Source of the DNA: Actinomycetota bacterium
Lineage (GTDB): Bacteria > Actinomycetota > Acidimicrobiia > Acidimicrobiales > Microtrichaceae
Length of the DNA stretch: 64,000 nt
NCBI GenBank assembly: GCA_016703525.1
Contig: JADJBW010000015.1
Location: 74,221-138,220, forward strand
Direction: 5' to 3'
Part shown: piece after piece, positions 36,273 to 47,300 of the stretch
Layout of the letters: every line of letters begins with the position of its first letter
Position numbering within the stretch: the stretch's first letter is position 1
Program-made: the position numbers and the translations under genes
The notes under the pieces: model-generated
The model's database searches: none
What the model was told of the DNA's origin: nothing
What the model saw: only the letters and a program-made list of their open reading frames with translations

Positions 36273-36961
36273 GGGCGCGGTGGAGTGCGGGCCGCGTCGG
36301 CGGCGCCGGGGGTTGCGTCGAGCACCCTCAGCTCGACGAGATCGTGGCGGGCGGTCGCCGCGTCGGTGAACAGGCGGCTGTGGAACCCGAGCCGGGCGGC
36401 GGCGGTGACGTTGCCGACGGCATCGTCGAAGAACACGACGTTGTGGGGCTGTACGGCGTTCCGCTCGCAGAGGAGCTCGAAGATCGCCGGATCGGGCTTG
36501 GCGACTCCGTGGTGACCCGACAGGACGATGTCGTGCATCGCGTCGAACACGTCGTTCGGGCGTCGAACGAGCGCGAACGTCTCCGCCGAGAAGTTCGAGA
36601 GGCCGACCACTCGGAGTCCGGCGCCGAGGAGCTCGGCGATCAGGTCGGCCGTCCCCGCTATGGGCCCCGGGATCGTTTCGACCCATCGGTCTCGCCATGC
36701 TTCGAGCGCAACGCTTGAGTCGGGGTGGCGCTCGACCAGGTCTGCGACGAGTTCGGCGAGCGGCATGCCGAGGTCGAGCCGAAGGTTCTCGTCGGGCGTG
36801 AGCACGTGGGCGAGGAAGTGCTCCATCTCGTCATGATCGGTGAAGACCTGGCGAAAGAGGTGGCGTGGGTCCCAGTCCACGACGACTCGTCCGAAGTCGA
36901 ACGCGACGCAGGTGATGTCGCTGAGGTGGTCGGTGGGGGTGTTCGGGCCCGTCGTGTGCAT
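36269..36961 (-). CDS. HAD-family hydrolase
   Basis: 230 residues of the haloacid dehalogenase superfamily. Motif I is FDFGRVVVDWDP with the nucleophile Asp, motif II is VVGLSNFS, motif III the Lys in GVAKPDPAIFE and motif IV FFDDAVGNV. A cap domain sits between motifs I and II, as in YihX-like phosphatases. Substrate is unknown, probably a small phosphorylated sugar. It is the first gene of a two-gene minus-strand unit with the EamA transporter and is divergent from folD. Confidence 0.88.
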   Translation of the reverse strand: MHTTGPNTPTDHLSDITCVAFDFGRVVVDWDPRHLFRQVFTDHDEMEHFLAHVLTPDENLRLDLGMPLAELVADLVERHPDSSVALEAWRDRWVETIPGPIAGTADLIAELLGAGLRVVGLSNFSAETFALVRRPNDVFDAMHDIVLSGHHGVAKPDPAIFELLCERNAVQPHNVVFFDDAVGNVTAAARLGFHSRLFTDAATARHDLVELRVLDATPGAADAARTPPRP

Positions 36962-36970
36962 CGGGTGCAG

Positions 36971-36976
36971 AGGCTA
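36971..36976 (-). promoter_or_regulatory. -10-like element before the HAD gene
   Basis: On the minus strand TAGCCT ends 9 bases before the ATG at 36961. Confidence 0.35.
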
Positions 36977-37027
36977 CGGCGGGGCTGCGGTGAGGAGTCG
37001 ATCGCTGGCGCCGAGGAGCGTGGCTTC

Positions 37028-37033
37028 TATGCT
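37028..37033 (+). promoter_or_regulatory. -10-like element before folD (leaderless type)
   Basis: TATGCT ends 6 bases before the GTG start of folD. It shares a 78-base divergent region with the HAD promoter. Confidence 0.4.
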
Positions 37034-37039
37034 CCCGGT

Positions 37040-37918
37040 GTGAGCGCTCGGGTACTGGACGGTGAGGCCGCTGCAGAAGCGGTTCGGGTCGACTTGGCCG
37101 GCCGCGTGGCGGCCCTGCGTGCGCGCGGGGTCGTGCCGGGCCTCGGGACGATCCTTGTGGGCGACGACGGGCCGAGCCGTCGGTACGTCGAGATGAAGCA
37201 TCGCGACGCGGCTGATCTCGGGCTGCATTCGGTGCAGGTGGAGTTGGGTGTCAACGCCACGCAGGCCGAGGCGAACGCGGCGGTTGACCGGCTCAACGCC
37301 GATCCGTCGGTGCACGCGTTCATCCTGCAATACCCGTTTCCTTCGGGGCTGGATTTCTCCGAGGCGATGGAACGGGTCCATCCGCACAAGGATGCCGATG
37401 GCCTGTTGCCACACAACCTGGGACGCCTGGTGATGGGCCTCGACGCGCCGCTGGCGTGCACCCCTGCGGGCATCCTGCGGCTGTTGGCGCACCACGGTGT
37501 GTCGGTGTCGGGCCGACATGTGGTCGTGGTGGGCCGCGGCCTCACGATCGGCCGGCCGCTGGCCAACCTGCTGGCGTTGAAGCGCCCCGACGCGAACGCA
37601 GCGGTCACCGTGGTCCACACGGGCGTTGCCGACATCGGTCGGTTCACGCGCACGGCCGACGTCGTGGTCGCGGCCGCGGGTGTGCCGGGGCTGGTGACGG
37701 CCGACATGGTCGCCCCGGGAGCGGTCGTCGTTGCCGCGGGCGTGTCGTTCGTGGACGGCCGGGTGGTGTCCGACGTTGCCGATGACGTTGCCGAGGTGGC
37801 GTCGTGGCTGTCGCCGCGGGTCGGGGGAGTCGGGCCGATGACGCGGGCGATGCTCATGTCGAACGCGGTCGACGCCGCCGAGCGAGCGCTCGCCGAGAGC
37901 GAAGGAGGCCTGCGATGA
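37040..37918 (+). CDS. folD: Methylenetetrahydrofolate dehydrogenase / cyclohydrolase
   Basis: FolD interconverts methylene-, methenyl- and formyl-THF. RRYVEMKHRDAADLG carries the catalytic Tyr and Lys, KDADGLLPHNLGRL and CTPAGILRLL bind folate, VVVGRGLTIGRPLANLL is the NADP site and VGGVGPMTRAMLMSN closes the fold. The usual PLP motif is replaced by YPFPSG, a mild variation. Length is 292 residues. An ATGA overlap with metF places two successive folate enzymes in one unit. Confidence 0.95.
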   Translation: MSARVLDGEAAAEAVRVDLAGRVAALRARGVVPGLGTILVGDDGPSRRYVEMKHRDAADLGLHSVQVELGVNATQAEANAAVDRLNADPSVHAFILQYPFPSGLDFSEAMERVHPHKDADGLLPHNLGRLVMGLDAPLACTPAGILRLLAHHGVSVSGRHVVVVGRGLTIGRPLANLLALKRPDANAAVTVVHTGVADIGRFTRTADVVVAAAGVPGLVTADMVAPGAVVVAAGVSFVDGRVVSDVADDVAEVASWLSPRVGGVGPMTRAMLMSNAVDAAERALAESEGGLR

Positions 37919-38760
37919 CCCGTATCGATGCGTTGCTGGCGGCGGGCCGGACCCGTTCGCTCGAGTTCTTCCCGCCACGCACCGAGGTCGGGCACCGTAA
38001 CCTCGCGGCGACGCTCGGTGCGTTCGACCAGATCGACCCGGCGTTCGTGTCGGTCACGTACGGGGCGGGGGGCTCGACCCGCGATCTGACTCGCGATCTG
38101 GTGATCGAGATCGGTCGCACGCACCACATCCCGGCGATGCCGCACCTCACCTGTGTGGGGCATTCGAAGGGCGAGTTGGTCGCGTTGCTCGAGGACTACG
38201 CCGCGCACGGCGTCGACAACGTGCTGGCCCTGGCCGGGGATCCGCCGGCGGATGGGTCCGACCCGGGTGGGGACTTCCGGTATGCCGCCGAGTTGGTGGA
38301 GCTGATTCGCGAGGTGGGCGATTTCTCGGTCGGCGTCGCCGCCTTCCCCGAGGGGCATCCGCGCTCGACGTCGCTGGCGGACGATCGCCGCTTCCTCGCC
38401 GAGAAGCTGCGCCTTGCCGATTTCGGAATCACCCAGTTCTTCTTCCGGTCCGAGGACTACTTCCGCATGGTCGACGACCTGTCGGCGCTGGGGGTCGACC
38501 GGCCGATCGTTCCGGGGGTGATTCCGATGCTCGACACGGGTGGGGTGCGGCGGTTCGCGGATCTCAACGGAGCGTGGTTCCCGGATGACCTTGCGTTGCG
38601 GGTCGATCGGGCGAACGAGGCGGACCGCCTTGCGCTTGCCGTCGATGCCGCGGTCACGTTGTGCGAAGAGTTGGTTCGTGGCGGCGCTCCGGGCGTGCAT
38701 CTGTATTGCATGAATCGCGCCGAGGCGCCGCGGGAGATCTTCGCGTCCATCTCGCTCTGA
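37915..38760 (+). CDS. metF: Methylenetetrahydrofolate reductase
   Basis: This FAD enzyme reduces methylene-THF to methyl-THF for methionine synthesis. RSLEFFPPRTEVGHRNL with the catalytic Glu, FVSVTYGAGGSTRD, PHLTCVGHSKGEL, NVLALAGDPP and QFFFRSEDYFRMVDDL are all family motifs. The frame is intact at 281 residues. Translation is coupled to folD. The 154 bases after its stop hold no gene; the pilus locus begins there. Confidence 0.95.
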   Translation: MTRIDALLAAGRTRSLEFFPPRTEVGHRNLAATLGAFDQIDPAFVSVTYGAGGSTRDLTRDLVIEIGRTHHIPAMPHLTCVGHSKGELVALLEDYAAHGVDNVLALAGDPPADGSDPGGDFRYAAELVELIREVGDFSVGVAAFPEGHPRSTSLADDRRFLAEKLRLADFGITQFFFRSEDYFRMVDDLSALGVDRPIVPGVIPMLDTGGVRRFADLNGAWFPDDLALRVDRANEADRLALAVDAAVTLCEELVRGGAPGVHLYCMNRAEAPREIFASISL

Positions 38761-38914
38761 ACGCTTGGAGCGGTACTGCCAGCGCCAAACGTGATCGCGT
38801 TGACATGGCCGCGGTCCGCGACCACACTTGGCCCTGGGCGAATCCCGTTCATGGAGTAGGGCAGGCCGCGTGAGGGGGGCGTGTCGCACTCATTTTCCAA
38901 GGAGCAAACGGTTC

Positions 38915-40939
38915 GTGCTTCGTCGACCACGTGGCAAAGCGGTGGATGCTTCCAACGCGAAGCTTGAGAAGGTTCCTACAGGCGCCATCGGGGTACTCGA
39001 TGGCGAGATCGGTCAATGGATCGACGCGCCCCGGCCGCCGCTCGGTGAGGTCCTCCTCGGCCAAGGGGTCATCGACGAGTTGCAGCTCGACGAGGCCCTG
39101 CGGTTGCAGGCCGAGCGCGGCGGGTGAACCGGGCGGTGCCCTGATCGCGATCGGGGCGCTCGACGAGATCGGCGTCGCTCGGGGCGTCGCAGCGCAGTTC
39201 GAAATTCCTTCGCCGACCTGCGCGCCGAGCAGCCCGACACGGCGGCGACCGACATGGTCACCGAGGAGGTGTGCCGCCGATTCCTCGTGCTGCCGATGCG
39301 GGTGTTCGACGGCCGGGTCTTCGTGGCGACGGCGAACCCGCTCGACGCCGAGGCGATCGCCGCGCTCACCGAGCGCTGCTCGCGTATCGGCCTGCTTTCT
39401 GCTGCGCCGAGCGAGATCTCGCGAGTGCTCGATTCGGTGTACAACGCGCTGTCGAGCGCCGACGTGCACATCCAGGCCTTCGAGTTGGGCGACGACAGCG
39501 GGCCGGCCGAGGAAGACGGCGGCGGTCTAGCGGTCGACGAGAACGCCCCTGTGGTGCAGGTGGTCAACCGGATCATTACGCAGGGCGTGCGCAGCCGGGC
39601 ATCCGACATCCACATCGAATGCCACGAGCGCGAGGTTCGCGTGCGGTACCGCATCGACGGTGCGCTGTCCGATGCGATCAAACTCCCGATCAAGATGGGC
39701 ATGCCCATCGCGAGCCGCATCAAGGTGCTCGCCGACCTGAACATCGTTGAGCGCCGCCGTCCGCAGGACGGTCAGTTCTCGCTCAAGGTCGACGGCCGTC
39801 CCATCGACGTGCGCACGTCGGTGGTCGCCACGCTGCACGGCGAGAAGGTGGTGCTGCGGCTCCTCGACAAGACCCGCAGCCTCATCAGCCTGAACGACCT
39901 GGGCATGCCCTCGGCGCTGATCGACGACTACCTGCGCATCGTGCGGGCGCCCCTCGGCATGCTGTTGTGCACCGGTCCTACCGGGTCGGGAAAGACGACC
40001 ACGCTGTACGCGACGCTCACGGAGGTGAACGATCCGTCCCGCAACGTGATCACCATCGAAGACCCGGTCGAGTACCAGTTCGACGGCATCAACCAAATGC
40101 AGGTGAGCGAATCGGGCGGCATCACCTTCGCCGACGGGCTGCGAGGCACGCTGCGCCAGGATCCCGACGTGATCCTCGTCGGCGAGATCCGCGATGTCGA
40201 CACGGCGCGAATCGCAACACAGGCAGCGCTCACCGGTCACTTCGTACTGTCCTCGCTGCACGCGGTCGACGCGGTGGCGGCGGTGCATCGGTTCATCGAC
40301 ATGGGCATCGAACCGTTCCTGGTCGCCTCGGCGATCAGCGGTGTGGTCGGTCAGCGCCTGCTGCGCCGCATCTGCTCGTCGTGCCGGGCGCCGTTCGAGC
40401 CGTCGGCCGACCAGATCAGCGCCGTGTTGAAGCAGACCAAGTCCGTTCCCGAGGTCTGGTCACGGGGGCAGGGGTGTGCCGTCTGCAACGGGACGGGCTT
40501 CCGCGGTATGGTCGGCGTGTACGAGCTCCTGCAGATCTCCGATCCGATGCGGGAGCTCATCGTGGCGAAGGCCCAGCATCACCTCATGCAGGAACTCGCT
40601 GTCGAGGAGGGGATGCGTACGATGCAGCAAGAGGCGTTTCAGCTCGTCGTCGACGGCGTCACCACGGTCGAAGAGGTGCTGCGGGCGGTGTACGCGCCGA
40701 CGGTCGACATCGGTCAGAACCGTCCGGTGCTGGCGCTCGGTGCCGGCCCGAAGGGGCTGCCCAAGTCGCGCAGCGAGCTGCGAGCCGCCGCTGCGGCCGG
40801 GGCTGACGGCGACGCTGTCGCCGCTGAGTCAACGGACGCCTCGGACGAGCCGCTGGCGATGCCCGCCGCCGAATCCTCCAATGGCTCCCTTGCGGAGTCC
40901 GACTCCGATCTCGACGCCACGGTTGAGGTGACCGCATGA
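38915..40939 (+). CDS. pilB: Type IV pilus assembly ATPase PilB (two frame breaks)
   Basis: PilB powers pilus extension. The N-terminal MshEN-type domain starts near PPLGEVLLGQGVIDELQLDEA. The frame is lost after LQAERGG (about 39125, extra T), runs through GGALIAIGALDEIGVARGVA, and shifts back near 39208 before FADLRAEQPDTAATDMVTEE. The ATPase core is intact: Walker A GPTGSGKTTTLYATL, the Asp box, Walker B DPDVILVGEIRD, the HAVDAVAAVHRF region and the zinc site CSSC...CAVC. A GTG with AAGGAG upstream was chosen. An Ala/Ser-rich tail of about 50 residues follows. ATGA overlap with pilC. Confidence 0.93.
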
Positions 40940-42153
40940 CCGCAACGATGACGAAGTTCCGCTACGAGGCGGAGTCCCCCGACGGGCAGAGCATCAAGGG
41001 GACGATCGAGGCGGCCTCGGCCAACGTGGCGCGCAACCAGTTGGCCGTCAACGGCTACCGCGTCACCAAAATCTCGGAACGCAAGGGCATCAACGTCGAG
41101 ATCACCAAGTCGAAGGTGCCGCCCGTTGCGATCATGCACTTCTCGCGGCAGATGTCGACGTTCCTGCGGGCCGGCGTGCCGGTGCTCGAGGCGCTCAACA
41201 ACGTGCGGGTCGACACCGAGAACGCTCGATTCGCGGCGATCCTGGCGGACGTGATCGAGCGGGTCGCCGCCGGCTCGACCGTCGCCGAGGCGATTGCCCG
41301 CCACGCGGACATCTTCCCGCCGTACTACATGGCGATGCTGCGGTCGTCGGAGTACACGGGCCGCATGGACGAGGCATTTGGGGTGCTCTATACCTACCTT
41401 CGGCGCGACATCGAGCTGTCACGCCAGGTGCGCAAGGCGCTCATCTATCCGCTCATCCTGTTGACCGTCGCGATTCTCGTGAGCGGCATGATCGTGGTGT
41501 TCGTCATCCCGAAATTCGCGAAGTTCTTCAAGGACTTCGACGCCGAGCTGCCGCTGCCGACCCGCATGCTCATCGCCATCGCCGACTTCGTGCAGTCGTG
41601 GGCGGGTCTGATCACCGGCATCGTGCTGGTGTCGGGCCTCATCAGCCTGATCGCCTACGTACGCACGCCAAAGGGTCGGTATCAGCTGCATGCGACCATG
41701 CTGCGCACTCCGGCGCTGTCGAAGGTGATCATCTACTCGGCCACCGAGCGGTTCAGCCGGGTGCTCGGCGCTCTGCTCGACGCAGGCGTCTCGCTGTCGG
41801 ACGCGCTGCCGAGCGCGACCGACTGCACCAACAACCTGGTGTTCCAGGCGCGCCTCGCCACCGCAACCGAGGGCGTGCTGGCCGGCCGTGGGTTCACCGA
41901 GCCGATGCGTGAGGTCGACTTGTTTCCGAGCACCATGTTGCAGATGGTTCGGGTGGGCGAGCGCACCGGCGAGCTATCGGATCAGCTCACCAACTCGGCA
42001 ACGTTCTTCGAGGAGGAGCTGAGCTACGCGGTCGACAAGCTGACGCAGTACTTCGAGCCGATGGTGCTCCTCTTCATTGGCGTCGTCGTCGGGTTCGTCG
42101 CCTTGGCCATGGTAAGCGCCATGTACGGCCTGTACGGGCAGTTGCAGGCATGA
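40936..42153 (+). CDS. pilC: Type IV pilus inner-membrane platform protein PilC
   Basis: 405 residues with two T2SSF domains and three membrane helices. The N-terminal FRYEAESPDGQSIKGTIEA, FSRQMSTFLRAGVPVLEAL and FVIPKFAKFFKDFDAELPLPTR are typical, and the second domain repeats FSRVLGALLDAGVSLSDALP. It anchors the PilB and PilT motors and the pilin platform. It has 4-base overlaps with pilB upstream and the minor pilin downstream. The frame is intact. Confidence 0.96.
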   Translation: MTATMTKFRYEAESPDGQSIKGTIEAASANVARNQLAVNGYRVTKISERKGINVEITKSKVPPVAIMHFSRQMSTFLRAGVPVLEALNNVRVDTENARFAAILADVIERVAAGSTVAEAIARHADIFPPYYMAMLRSSEYTGRMDEAFGVLYTYLRRDIELSRQVRKALIYPLILLTVAILVSGMIVVFVIPKFAKFFKDFDAELPLPTRMLIAIADFVQSWAGLITGIVLVSGLISLIAYVRTPKGRYQLHATMLRTPALSKVIIYSATERFSRVLGALLDAGVSLSDALPSATDCTNNLVFQARLATATEGVLAGRGFTEPMREVDLFPSTMLQMVRVGERTGELSDQLTNSATFFEEELSYAVDKLTQYFEPMVLLFIGVVVGFVALAMVSAMYGLYGQLQA

Positions 42154-42766
42154 GCGCTCGTCGGGCTCACGACCAATCGGGGTTCGCCCTCATCGAGGTG
42201 TTGATCTCGATGATCGTTGCGGGCCTGTTGGTTGCGGCCGGCGCGATCGCACTGGTGACCGGCCTGCAGACGTCGGTGAAGAGCAGCACCGATCTGCGCC
42301 GTACGACTGCGCTCGCCGGCTACGGCGATCTCATCAAGGGCCTGCCGTACTACTGTGCGTCAGGGGGGTCCGCCCGCGATATTGCGAACTACTACACGAC
42401 GCTCGTGAACGGGGGCGCCGCGACGCAGACGACCGATCCGGGCCTGTACTACCCGCCCACAACGGCGTACGTTCCGACGAATCGGTGGCAACCGCCGTAC
42501 CCGCTGACACCTGGGAACTTTTCTCGATCGTCGGTCGAGGTCGGGGATCCGTTGCGCAGGTGAAGTACCGGCAAACAGCGGGGTGGCTGCCTGCATACAA
42601 CGCTTGCGCGGTGCCGCCGGACGGCGGCGCACAGCGGATCACGGTGCGGGTGGATTGGTCGGGCGGGACGAGCGCGCCGGTGGTTTCGCCGTCGCAGTTC
42701 TGTCAGCAGGCGGCCAGCTCGGCGGTGTCGAGCTGCGAAGCAACGTTCATCAAACGGAGGCCCTGA
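42150..42766 (+). CDS. PilV-like minor pilin (one frame break)
   Basis: The class III signal QSGFALIEVLISMIVAGLL has the Gly-Phe cleavage site and Glu5 of the pilin helix. The globular part reads to about TNRWQPPYP, where the frame is lost near 42500; the likely continuation, DTWELFSIVGRG and QVKYRQTAGWLPAYN, is in another frame and ends at the TGA 42766. Paired Cys residues near the end suit a pilin D-loop. About 205 residues when joined. It is coupled to pilC by ATGA. Confidence 0.75.
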
Positions 42767-42767
42767 G

Positions 42768-44099
42768 ATGCGTTCGAACGACCGACACGAGCCCAGCAGG
42801 GTGGGTTCACCCTGATCGAGCTGATCATCGCCCTCTTTCTCGGGAGCGCTGATCATCGCCCTATCACCATGTGGGTCTTCGTTGCAATTGCGAATTCCGA
42901 GCAGGCGAATCCTGCGCAACCAGGAGCGACCGGCGGCGCGCTGCTCGCCAACCACCAAGGCCGACATGGACATGGCGAGTTTCTCGAAGCCGATCCCCGG
43001 GAACGCCCGGGCAGCGGGCGGGGAACGCCCTGCCCGGTGCCCCAACTCGCCGTCGCTCGGGACGCGGTCGTGGCCACCCGGCGCCAGACTCCACGGACGC
43101 ACCTCCGGACCGCGGACGGATGGCTCCGGGCGACGCAACCCAGGCGCGCCGACTACACGAACGATCGAGCACCTCGGCACCCCGAACGAGAGCTACAGGA
43201 TCTGGCGGCGGACCTGTCGTGCCGCCACGACGCGGCGGCGCCCAGCCGCTGGAGGACGAGGCACGCGTAGCGACCGGGCCTTGCTGCTGAAGACGGGCCG
43301 ACCAGCGAAGCCCGCGGCGGCGCTGACGGAGTTCACCAGCTACGCAGGGTCCACAGCGACGCTGCCGCACTTCCGCTGTGTGAAGACGGTGATGAGCGGC
43401 ACGACGCTGAAGAACTGCAACCAGATCGCGGCCACCATGATCGGTGGTGCCGGCGACGTAGTGCGCATCCAGGCGAGCCGCGGTGTGGCGAACACCTACC
43501 CTGACGACAACGGCGAGCTCGACGTCCCGCTCGCCCGACGTGCTGTCTCCCGCGACAACCAGAGGTGGGAAGACCCGGCGACGGGCCGCCGGTGGTCCGA
43601 CACGGTCGAGGCGCGGTCGATCACCCGCTGGGGAGGCACCCCTCGGGTCCGCCGACCGGTGAGCCAGGCGCGAGCGCAACTCGCTGGGATGCCACATCGT
43701 GCGTCGGCGGTCCTTCACGCCGCTGATCTACACCTGCGGAGCTTCCGGTACCGTGTGGCGACCTCAACTACTCGGTCAACTTCGATGACTCGGCGATCAC
43801 CCCGGTGAACGGGACGCCGCGAACGTCGACACGCAGACGGAGGACGGCAAGACGGGGTGCGCCTGTGCCTGCAGACGGCGCGGACCACCTACGGCCCTGC
43901 GCACGGTTACCCGCCGGGGTGTCACGGACGGACGACAAGTACCTCTGGCACCCGACTGCCTGGCTCCCCCGACCAGCCGAGTCCTCCGGCCGGCACCGAC
44001 GATGCCGTGCGGGAGGTCACGGCTTTGGTGACGGCCGAGGCGGCCACGGGTTCGCCTGGCCGCGGCGGCGGGCAAGACGAACGCCGACGGCGATGGTGC
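42768..44099 (+). pseudogene. Prepilin-type protein, heavily frame-broken N-terminal part
   Basis: An ATG two bases after the preceding stop leads, after a frame break, to QQGGFTLIELIIALFLGSA, a clear prepilin signal of PilW type. Pieces in several frames follow: TKADMDMASFSK, then RCVKTVMSGTTLKNCNQIAA and VVRIQASRGVANTYPDDNGEL, and near 43710 FTPLIYTCGASGTVW and LNYSVNFDDSAITPV. The density of indels is far higher than in neighbouring genes. No stop-plus-start arrangement could be found between this part and the PKD region downstream, so both may be one protein. Boundaries are approximate. Confidence 0.55.
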
Positions 44100-47000
44100 T
44101 GCACGCAACCGCCTCCCACCCTGAAGATCGGCTCGGTGCAGGCGTGCGTCGCCGGCGACACGGGCGACGATGGCGTGGCAGGTACCGCCGACGACTGCTT
44201 GAATCCGAAGGGCCCGGTGCCGGCGGTGGTGACCGTGACAGCGACCATCTGCGACCCGGATGGCCACTTCACCTCGGGTAGCTACTGGTCGTGGGGCGAC
44301 GGCTCGGACGACTCGCTGGCGAACCTGTCGGTCGAGACCACCGAGAAGTACGACCCGACGCGCTGAGCAGCGACGCCTCCGACCGCGGAGGCTCGCCTGT
44401 GTACCGACGACGACGGGTCCGTCCGGGCGGCTACGAGGTGACCAACAATCATTGTACCGGGCGGGGCCCAGTTGCCTGCCGGTACCTACTACTACCCGTC
44501 GCTCCACATCGTCGACAACGACGGCGCCACCTACGACCTGCCCTCGGCACAGCGCCCGCAGGTGTGGGTGTGGGGTAACGACGCGCCCGTGGCCGTGGCC
44601 GAGGCATCGACCACCGTAGGTGGGGCCCGGCAAACGACGCTGAGCGTCAACATGAACGACTCGCTGTATTTCTGGGGCGAGGATTCCTACGATCCCGACT
44701 GCGCAGCGCAGGCGCCTGCCCCGCCGGACTGCGGCCTGTCGTTCGAATGGTCGTTCACCGACGACGGCAGCTTCAAGCCCACCACGCTGAACACCTACAA
44801 GACGTTCACCAAACCCGAGACGGTGATCGCAACGCTGACGGTCACCGACTCGGGCGGTGCGACGGTGAAGGCGACGGTCACGATCTACGTGGGCAATCGT
44901 CCGCCAGTAGCGGTCGCAACGGTCCGGCGGAACCTCCGACAACGGCACGGCGAGCGGTACGGCGCCGCTGGCCACGGCGTTCAACTATTCCGCCGGCAGC
45001 TACGACCCGGACTGTGGTGGCGGCGGACCGTGCATCACCGCGGTGGAGTGGGACTACGAGGGCGACGGGATCGTCGACTCGACGCTGGGCGATCACGACC
45101 GGGGAGTACACGTCCCCGGCACCTACAGCCCGAAGATCCGCGTGAAGGACAACTCGGGTGTGGCCGCGACCGAATGGTCGGCGTGGACGCCGGTCGACAC
45201 GGGCCGCCCCGACAACAAGGTGGTGGTGGTCAACAACCCGCCGATCGCCTTCGCGACCGCATCGCCGTCGGAGGGTCCCCGCTACCGCGCCGACTGCCTG
45301 CCGAGCCCGGGGCCACGCTGCAACACCCTCCGAGTGTCCTTCTCCGCCGTCGGCTCGAGCGATCCTGACCCGGGGCAGACCATCACCTACTCGTGGGACT
45401 TCGGCGACGGTCAGTTCGGCAGCGGAGTCAACGTGACCCACGACTTCCTCTTCGACAACCCGACGGCGGCGAAGCCCATCAAGATCTATCTGGCCACGCT
45501 GACCGTGACCGACAACTACGGATCGAGTTCCGCGCCGTTCGTGCTCGACATCACGATCTACGCCGACGACGACGGCGATGGCGTCACCGTCGAGGACAAG
45601 GACTGCAACGATGCGCGGGCCGAGGCGTACCCGGGCGCGCCCGACTTGTTGGACGACGACCGTTCGACGTCGGCTCCCGGCTTCGGAGCCGACACGAACT
45701 GCGACGGCTATGACGGTGTCGAGGCGAACACAGTGTTCGTCGACACCTCGAAGGCGAACACCTCGCCCTTCAACAGTGCAGCATCCTGCGGGACGCCGGC
45801 GGCTCCCTGCCGCACGGTCGCACTGGCGCTGCAGGTCTCGGGCGGCAGCCGAAACACGATCTTCCTCGCGAGCACCGCGGCCCTGGGGCCACAGGTGGTC
45901 AACGAGAAGGTGACGCTCCGCGGTGGGTTTGCCGCCTCGTTCAAGGACGCGAACGCCTCGGGTAACTCGTCGATCGCGGCCGCGATCGAGACCGGTACCT
46001 TGCGGGCATGGGGTCTGATGCTCAACGGTGCATCCGGGTCGACCATCTGGGATCTGTCCATCGCCGGCGCCGATCGGTCGGCCAAGACCGACTCGTCTGT
46101 CAGCTACGGCGCGGTACTGTTCAACTCGCCGGGCGTGGTGATGAAGAACGTGAGCATCGTGGGCGGCAAGGGCGGCAAGGGCGCCGCCGGGGCCAACGCC
46201 ACGGCGCGCCGAACACGCCCGCGGTCGACCCGGGCGGCGTCAATCTCGCGGGGCAGAACGCTCGCGAGATCGGCTTCTGGCTGCCCGATGTCACCTGTGA
46301 CGACGGCCGTCAGCTGGGGGGCTTCGTCGGTGGGTTCGGTAACGGCGGCGATGGCGGTCAGCCCGACGCCCGATGTACCCCTCAAATCTTCAACATCTTC
46401 ACCTGGTCGTGGGTGCCGCCGATGGGTTGTCTCCTCAACGGTGGCGACTGCACTGACACGGCCGGGCTGCCCGGCCGATCGGGCCCGTCGGCGTCGCCCT
46501 CGTGCGGCCAGGGTGGTTCCCAGGGCGGCGCCGGGTACAGCGGCTCCGGGGGCAACGGCTCGAATGGTGCGCGAGGCTGTGACGGAACGGCAGGAGCCGG
46601 CGGCACCGCCGTCGCGGGTGGCACCGGCGCCGCCGACGGCACCGGATGGTGGGCTCCGACGGGCGACGGCAACGACGGCGCGCCTGGAACCCCGGGCGGC
46701 CGTGGCGGTGGCGGCGGCGGCGGTGGTGGTTCCAGCTCGTCACTGTTCGGCAACGACGATCGGGGCGCCGGCGGTGGCGCCGGTGGCGCCGGTGGCGCCG
46801 CGGCGCCGACGGTGGGTGCCGGTGGCAAGGCCGGCGGCGCGGCGATCAGCGTGTACCTCTACAACTCGTCGGTGACCTTCGCTGGCGGGACCATCGAGAT
46901 CGGCTCCGGCGGCTCCGGGGGCAACGGCGGCAAGGCCGGGAAGGGTCAGCTGGGGAGCGCGAATACGGCCAACGTCGGATATGGCGTCGGTGGCCGCGGC

Positions 47001-47300
47001 AAGTGCGACGCCGACGGCCCGGTCTACGGCCCGTGTGCGTCGGCCTCAGGCGAGGGGGGTGCCGGAGGCAACGGCGGCCGCGGTGGCACCGGTGGCAACT
47101 CGGGCGGCGGTGCGGGCGGCGCCGGCGGGCCGGCCATCGGCGTCTACAGTAAGGGCTCGGTCGTCACCTCCGCTCCGACCTTCTCCGGCGGCGGCGGGGG
47201 CGCAGGTGGAGCCGGAGGCACCGAGCCCGGGTCATCGACGACGCCCAACGGCCAGCCGGGCGGCGCAGGCGGCGTGCACAACGTGGTGACGGTGCCATGA
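44100..47300 (+). CDS. Surface protein with PKD repeats, MopE-type metal motif, beta-helix and Gly-rich tail (frame breaks)
   Basis: At least three PKD-like domains are visible: WSWGDGSDDSLANL near 44290, the FEWSFTDDG and TLTVTDSGGATVKATVTI block (44740-44890), and YSWDFGDGQFGSGVNVTHDF near 45390. Next comes DDDGDGVTVEDKDCNDARAE with YPGAPD and TNCDGYDG, a MopE/thrombospondin-like metal-binding motif. Then DUF1565-like beta-helix sequence, SCGTPAAPCRTVALALQVSG and VTLRGGFAASFKD, and about 300 residues of GxGG-rich repeats. Frame breaks lie near 44370, 44460, 44925 and 46200. It ends in an ATGA overlap with the next pilin-like gene, so it belongs to the pilus locus. Probably an adhesin; function inferred. 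Confidence 0.7.

Noticed and set aside
42864..43718. Long open frame on the minus strand
   Set aside because: Its translation is Arg/Pro/Gly-rich with no domain, while plus-strand fragments in the same place show pilin-like and exported-protein sequence. It is a GC-bias shadow.
46500..47290. Tandem DNA repeat or satellite in the GGC-rich stretch
   Set aside because: The repeats are glycine codons of a coding frame with varied third bases and interspersed residues; there is no fixed repeat unit at DNA level.
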